A stretch of DNA of 6,132 nucleotides, from positions 1-6,132 of the forward strand of contig CACXHC010000224.1 in assembly GCA_902767285.1 (NCBI GenBank), read 5' to 3'. The translations under genes and the position numbers were made by a program. Positions 1-3,214 of the stretch are shown in pieces; within the stretch, counting starts at the first letter, position 1; every line of letters begins with the position of its first letter. The notes beneath the pieces are model-generated. The model worked only from the letters and a program-made list of their open reading frames with translations. It was not told the DNA's origin and did not search any database. Source of the DNA: an uncultured Ruminococcus sp. GTDB taxonomy: Bacteria > Bacillota > Clostridia > Oscillospirales > Acutalibacteraceae.

Positions 1-1
1 A

Positions 2-550
2 GCAAGAGTTACGTTACTTCATGAAACCGATACTACAATAAATACCACCGAATATAAAACAGGTACTAAGGTAGTATATGAAGGAGGAACAACAACCGAA
101 AAGTTTGAGCTGTTCAAAATGATTGCTTCAACAAATAATAATTTGACAGTATCACCTATACCGGATAATAATACCCCAAAAAAAGTGGTTTTTAATTACC
201 ACAGCGGAAATTCCACAAATACAGACAAGAAAGTAGGCTGGATTTATCTTAATAGTAAAGGTCCTATATCGAACGATTCTTATAATTACTATGTTTTTGG
301 CTATAACAAAAAACTAATCGCCGGCAGTGATACTTCGACGAATCAAACAGTAACGCTGTTTGACCAAATACAGCTCAAGAGTTTTATTGACGAGGAGTTG
401 GGAACAAGCAACAATGTTACGGTAGAAGTTAAGGCTTATGGCATACAATCGGACGAACTTGGGTATTCGGCAGATTATCTTGACGATACGGCTCTCGGTG
501 AAATATGGGATATTCTTAACAGAAAGCAGGTGACCCCAAGTGAAGATTAA
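2..550 (+). CDS. TasA/camelysin-like (SipW-dependent type) secreted protein, C-terminal part, 5' end outside window
   Basis: The reading frame is open from base 2 to the TAA at 548-550, so this is the last 182 residues of a gene that begins outside the window. The Met codon at 119 has no ribosome binding site and is not taken as the start. The C-terminal half carries a pattern I associate with TasA/camelysin/BsaA-type SipW-dependent proteins: a GWIYL strand, then YYVFGYNKKL, a linker, TLFDQIQLKSF and VTVEVKAYGIQSDEL. Such proteins are exported and cleaved by the SipW-type signal peptidase, and TasA and BsaA form extracellular fibres. Composition is rich in Asn, Thr and Ser with no Cys, as expected for a surface structural protein. 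It overlaps the next gene by 11 nt, so the two are one operon. The signal peptide is not visible; the family call rests on the C-terminal domain and the homologous neighbour. Confidence 0.72.
   Translation, partial: ARVTLLHETDTTINTTEYKTGTKVVYEGGTTTEKFELFKMIASTNNNLTVSPIPDNNTPKKVVFNYHSGNSTNTDKKVGWIYLNSKGPISNDSYNYYVFGYNKKLIAGSDTSTNQTVTLFDQIQLKSFIDEELGTSNNVTVEVKAYGIQSDELGYSADYLDDTALGEIWDILNRKQVTPSED
521..533 (+). promoter_or_regulatory. Ribosome binding site for the GTG start at 540
   Basis: AGAAAGCAGGTGA matches the complement of the 16S rRNA 3' end (AGAAAGGAGGTGA) at 12 of 13 positions. It lies inside the 3' end of the upstream gene, with its AGG ending 9 nt before the GTG. The TGA at 531-533 is an in-frame stop for the second gene's frame, so GTG 540 is the only possible start. 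The layout suggests translational coupling between the two secreted-protein genes. Confidence 0.75.
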
Positions 551-1187
551 CAAAAAAAATCTTTTAATAATTATTTCGGGTTCACTTGCTGTTATTCTTC
601 TTAGCGTAGGAATTACCATCGCATATTTGGGAACGGCAAAAAAGAAAGATAACCAAATTAACATTGGAAATGGAAATGTAAGTATAACCGAGTCTAATTG
701 GTCTGAGCCGGCTATTCAGTCAATGGAAAACACTACCCTGAAAGATGTCAGAATTACTAATACAGGTACAATTCCCTGCTTTGTTAGAGTATATATGGAA
801 TTTTCCGATAGTGAAGTCGCAAAATTGGCAAAAGTTAAGGGCGGTGCTACTAATGATGGTTTTCATGGCTGGGAAGATTTTAAGACAGAGCTTGCAAAAG
901 ATTCGAATTCATATTCATCTAAATGGAAGTATGTTAAAGAAAATACAAATGGTAAACTAAAAGGGTACTTCTATTATACAGAAAAAGTAGATCCAAATGG
1001 AGCAACCGAGCCACTTATAACAGAAGTGCAAACTGATTTTAACGGTATTACCAATGATACTAACATAGACCTGATAAAAGACTACAATATTATTGTATAC
1101 AGCGAAACTGTTCAAACCATTGGTATAGATACCGATTACGGTACTACAAACAACTGGCTTAATGCATGGACAGAATTTTTAAAATAA
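540..1187 (+). CDS. TasA/camelysin-like secreted protein with SipW-type signal peptide
   Basis: A 215-residue exported protein. It starts with a GTG placed by a near-perfect Shine-Dalgarno at 521-533. Residues 1-6 are basic, residues 7-29 are a hydrophobic core, and the segment AYLGTAKKKDNQINIG after it resembles the typical AYLT...NTFTIG cleavage region of SipW-dependent proteins. The body has family-like strands: LKDVRITNTGTIPCFVRVYM (about residues 67-86), KLKGYFYYTEKV (about 139-150), YNIIVYSETVQ and a final WLNAWTEFL. Relatives (TasA, BsaA, CotN) build biofilm fibres, and camelysin (M73) is a reported protease; there is no HExxH motif here, so I favour a structural role. It follows a paralogous gene with an 11-nt overlap and ends 14 nt before a hairpin terminator, so it is the last gene of its operon. 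A SipW peptidase gene would be expected upstream, outside the window. Confidence 0.8.
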   Translation: MKINKKNLLIIISGSLAVILLSVGITIAYLGTAKKKDNQINIGNGNVSITESNWSEPAIQSMENTTLKDVRITNTGTIPCFVRVYMEFSDSEVAKLAKVKGGATNDGFHGWEDFKTELAKDSNSYSSKWKYVKENTNGKLKGYFYYTEKVDPNGATEPLITEVQTDFNGITNDTNIDLIKDYNIIVYSETVQTIGIDTDYGTTNNWLNAWTEFLK

Positions 1188-1201
1188 CCTTTCAACAAAA
1201 G

Positions 1202-1259
1202 AAACGAACCTAAAAAGCACTGTTCTTTGTAGGTTCGTTTGATTGATTATTAATTTTTT
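1202..1259 (+). terminator. Hairpin terminator after the secreted-protein operon
   Basis: AAACGAACCTA (1202-1212) pairs perfectly with TAGGTTCGTTT (1230-1240). After one mismatch the stem continues with AAAG/CTTT (1214-1217/1225-1228) and a 7-nt loop. The T-run does not follow at once: TTT closes the stem, then GATTGATTATTAA, then six T at 1254-1259. It is likely an intrinsic terminator, although the delayed T-run makes its efficiency uncertain. It fills most of the 80-nt gap before the hydrolase gene. Confidence 0.65.
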
Positions 1260-1267
1260 GGTGTTCT

Positions 1268-2011
1268 ATGAAATACAAAGAATTTGGATTAGGTAATTCG
1301 GAAACTATAATATTTCTTCATGGCGGTGGATTGTCATGGTGGAACTACCGTGAAGAAGCAGAAATACTCGAAGACGAATATCATATAATAATTCCGTTTT
1401 TAGACGGTCACGCAGAAAGCGACAAACATTTTTCGACCATTGAGAACAATGCCAAAGATATTATCTCGTTTATAGAAAAATATTTGGGTGGTTCGGTTTT
1501 TATGATTTGCGGATTATCTCTCGGAGGTCAAATTCTGCTGGAAATACTTTCGCAAAAAGGGAATATTTGTCGATATGCCCTAATAGAAAGTGCGATGGCA
1601 ATACCATCGGATATAACCAAAATATTGATTCGCCCTGCATTTGTGTGCAGTTATCCGCTCGTCAAAAAGAGATGGTTTGCCAAAATGCAGTTCCGTCAGT
1701 TAAAAATAAAAGAAGATTTATTTTGCGACTATTATCGTGATACCTGTGCTATTTCCAAAAATGATATGATTGCTTTTATTGAGGCGAGTATTTCGTATAA
1801 GCTCAAAGATTCAATAAAAAATTGTTTTGCCGAAGTTTATATTTATTATGGAGAAAAGGAAACTCACGGTATAAAAAAATCTGCGGAACTTATAAGCAAA
1901 TCTATTCCTCTAAATTTTGTCAAAGAACTCACAGGAATGTATCACGGAGATTTTTCGATAAACAATCCCAACGAGTATTTAAAGGCAATCAAAGGTATAA
2001 CAAAAAAGTGA
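1268..2011 (+). CDS. Alpha/beta hydrolase fold protein, substrate unknown
   Basis: A 247-residue cytoplasmic protein with no signal peptide. It has the usual size and motif order of the alpha/beta hydrolase superfamily: strand TIIFLHGGG (His18-Gly21, oxyanion-hole region), nucleophile elbow GLSLGG with Ser84, the IYYGEKE strand carrying a likely catalytic acid (Glu198, perhaps Glu196), and LTGMYHGDF with the likely catalytic His226. The triad therefore looks complete. The lid region (about residues 115-180) is basic and aromatic and gives no clear substrate class; esterase, lipase or thioesterase activity is possible. ATG 1268 is the only usable start because an in-frame TGA lies at 1244-1246, yet no good Shine-Dalgarno precedes it (only GGTG at 1260-1263). 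The regulator gene begins 86 nt downstream on the same strand, so a functional link is plausible but unproven. Confidence 0.85.
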   Translation: MKYKEFGLGNSETIIFLHGGGLSWWNYREEAEILEDEYHIIIPFLDGHAESDKHFSTIENNAKDIISFIEKYLGGSVFMICGLSLGGQILLEILSQKGNICRYALIESAMAIPSDITKILIRPAFVCSYPLVKKRWFAKMQFRQLKIKEDLFCDYYRDTCAISKNDMIAFIEASISYKLKDSIKNCFAEVYIYYGEKETHGIKKSAELISKSIPLNFVKELTGMYHGDFSINNPNEYLKAIKGITKK

Positions 2012-2071
2012 TTCTGTTTTGACACGCTAAAGCATATAAAGTCAAGAAAACTCAAACGCATTATGATAGAA

Positions 2072-2077
2072 TATAAT
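2072..2077 (+). promoter_or_regulatory. Putative -10 box for the AraC-family gene
   Basis: A perfect TATAAT lies 20 nt before the ATG at 2098, but the sequence 16-18 nt upstream of it (AACTCA and neighbours) is a poor -35. There is no TGn extended -10. The predicted leader is only about 14 nt. ATCAC (2076-2080) and GTGAT (2090-2094) form a short dyad around the purine-rich ribosome binding region 2081-2089. A weak -35 with a good -10 fits an activator-dependent, possibly self-regulated promoter, which is inference. Confidence 0.4.
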
Positions 2078-2097
2078 CACGGAAAGAGAGTGATATA

Positions 2098-2979
2098 ATG
2101 AATTGGATACAGGGTATTCAAAGAGCGATAAACTATGTGGAAGATAATATCACCGAAGAAATTGATTTTGAAGAAGTCGCAAAGCAGGCGTATTCATCAT
2201 CATTTCATTTTCAGAGAGTATTCGGTATTCTTTGTGGATTTACGCTCGGAGATTATATCCGTATGCGAAGGCTATCTCTTGCGGGAGAAGAATTATCTAA
2301 GGGAAACGCAAAAATTCTTGATATAGCCATTAAATACAGATACGATTCGGCAGAGGGATTCACCAGAGCTTTTACACGATTTCATGGAATCACCCCAACC
2401 GAAGCCAAGCACGGTGGCAAGGTCAAAATATTCACTCCTCTGTCTGTAAAATTAACGTTGTCAGGAGGAAGTAAAATGGATTACAGAATTGAAAAAAGAG
2501 ATGCGTTTGATGTAGTTTGCAAAAGAAAGTGCGTAGGAAAACCTCAGTCGGCAAATGCCGCACCCGGTATAACGGCATTGTGGCAGGAGTGCAGTGCAGA
2601 CGGAACTTTGGGAAAACTTATCGCTTGTATGCCGGAAAATCCCGTCATGAAAGGATTGCTTGGAATATGTTTTGAGTCAGAGCTTAACTCAAAGCAGTTC
2701 CCGTATGGTATCGGCGTTGAATACGATGGAAGAAAAGTCGATGACGATTTGGAAATCGTAACTATTCCCAAAAACACCTACGTTGTATTTACAAGTAAAG
2801 GTAAAATGCCCGAAGCGTTCGTTGAAACATATCATAGAATAGTTACCGAGTTTTTCCCTCAAAGCACTCAGTACGAGTATGCCGAGAATGTGGAATTTGA
2901 AGTTTATCCTTCGGCAGATACTTCAGATCCGAATTATCAATGTGAAATTTGGGTAGCAGTAAACGAAAAAAATCAGTAA
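2098..2979 (+). CDS. AraC-family transcriptional regulator with GyrI-like effector-binding domain (Rob-like architecture)
   Basis: A 293-residue regulator, close to the size of E. coli Rob. Residues about 5-105 form the AraC DNA-binding domain with two helix-turn-helix units: one around FEEVAKQAYSSSFHFQRVF (24-42), the other around KILDIAIKYRYDSAEGFTRA (72-91), followed by the signature FTRFHGITPTEA. Residues 127-293 form a GyrI-like (bacterial transcription activator effector-binding) domain: MDYRIEKRDAF at its start, GIGVEYD in the middle and CEIWVAV at the end, with Glu283 at the position of the conserved ligand-binding Glu. Such domains in Rob, BmrR and similar proteins bind hydrophobic or cationic small molecules. 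It likely controls efflux, detoxification or its own locus; target genes cannot be read from the sequence. Start ATG 2098 follows a GGAAAGAGAG stretch at 2081-2090. A strong terminator follows. A second start inside the gene may give the effector domain alone. Confidence 0.9.
   Translation: MNWIQGIQRAINYVEDNITEEIDFEEVAKQAYSSSFHFQRVFGILCGFTLGDYIRMRRLSLAGEELSKGNAKILDIAIKYRYDSAEGFTRAFTRFHGITPTEAKHGGKVKIFTPLSVKLTLSGGSKMDYRIEKRDAFDVVCKRKCVGKPQSANAAPGITALWQECSADGTLGKLIACMPENPVMKGLLGICFESELNSKQFPYGIGVEYDGRKVDDDLEIVTIPKNTYVVFTSKGKMPEAFVETYHRIVTEFFPQSTQYEYAENVEFEVYPSADTSDPNYQCEIWVAVNEKNQ
2463..2478 (+). promoter_or_regulatory. Internal Shine-Dalgarno and in-frame ATG inside the AraC-GyrI gene
   Basis: A perfect AGGAGG (2463-2468) stands 7 nt before an ATG (2476-2478) that is in frame with the 2098 start and codes for Met127. 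This is the first residue of the GyrI-like domain. Translation from here would give a 167-residue stand-alone effector-binding domain ending at the same stop (2979). This is a better ribosome binding site than the one for the full-length protein. The same bases also encode the linker SGGSKM, so the match could be a by-product of a conserved GG..M linker. Confidence 0.5.
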
Positions 2980-2985
2980 TTTTGT

Positions 2986-3028
2986 AATAAGCGGAATGAA
3001 AATCAAACATTCCGCTTATTGTTTTGTT
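2986..3028 (+). terminator. Strong intrinsic terminator after the regulator gene
   Basis: AATAAGCGGAATG (2986-2998) pairs perfectly with CATTCCGCTTATT (3008-3020), a 13-bp stem with a 9-nt A-rich loop, followed by GTTTTGTT. It starts 7 nt after the regulator stop codon and separates the regulator from the dockerin gene. The A-rich sequence upstream gives partial bidirectional character. Confidence 0.85.
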
Positions 3029-3042
3029 CAAAATTTATCTTA

Positions 3043-3071
3043 TTGACTATTGTTGTTTGTTGTGTTATTAT
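3043..3071 (+). promoter_or_regulatory. Promoter of the dockerin-protein gene
   Basis: TTGACT (3043-3048, 5 of 6 to consensus) and TATTAT (3066-3071, 5 of 6) are separated by exactly 17 bp. A TGT at 3063-3065 makes an extended -10. The start of transcription is expected near 3078, giving a leader of about 56 nt. This is the best housekeeping-type promoter in the window and indicates that the dockerin gene is its own transcription unit. Confidence 0.75.
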
Positions 3072-3080
3072 ATAAAATAA

Positions 3081-3093
3081 GTAGATATTCTAC
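3081..3093 (+). promoter_or_regulatory. 13-bp palindrome just after the predicted transcription start
   Basis: GTAGA TAT TCTAC is a perfect 5-bp inverted repeat around a 3-nt centre, located about +4 to +16 of the predicted transcript. It could be a repressor operator or a short 5' stabilising hairpin in the mRNA. I do not recognise a known regulator site, and a dyad this short in AT-rich DNA may be chance. Confidence 0.3.
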
Positions 3094-3133
3094 AAATAAA
3101 ATTCAATATTATTAAAGAAAGAGAGATGTTAGT

Positions 3134-3214
3134 ATGAAAAAAGTCAAAAAAATAATAGCATTGTTTTTGATTATGGCACTGATAATCCCTTGTGGTGCTT
3201 TGGATGCCTGTGCC
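3134..3214 (+). other. Signal peptide of the dockerin protein
   Basis: Codons 1-27: positive N-region MKKVKK, hydrophobic region IIALFLIMALIIP, then GALDACA with a small-X-small cleavage site before Asp28. Cys20 and Cys26 do not fit a good lipobox, because Pro or Asp occupies the nearby positions, so release by signal peptidase I is preferred over lipoprotein anchoring. Confidence 0.8.

Noticed and set aside
314..664. 116-codon open frame on the - strand across the two secreted-protein genes
   Set aside because: It is opposite two well-supported genes and has no recognisable domain or upstream signals.
540..1187. Calling the second secreted protein an active camelysin protease (M73)
   Set aside because: No HExxH or other metal-binding motif is visible; the family resemblance supports only a TasA/camelysin-like fold.
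2019..2040. Perfect TTGACA (2019-2024) followed by TATAAA (2035-2040)
   Set aside because: The spacer is only 10 bp, too short for a sigma-A promoter, and nothing like a -10 lies 16-18 bp downstream of TTGACA.
3078..3133. Riboswitch in the leader of the dockerin gene
   Set aside because: The leader is only about 56 nt, AT-rich, with one 5-bp hairpin and no conserved riboswitch core visible.
3191..3214. Lipoprotein signal in the dockerin protein (Cys20 or Cys26)
   Set aside because: Pro19 before Cys20 and Asp24 two residues before Cys26 do not fit the lipobox, while ACA before Asp28 fits signal peptidase I well.
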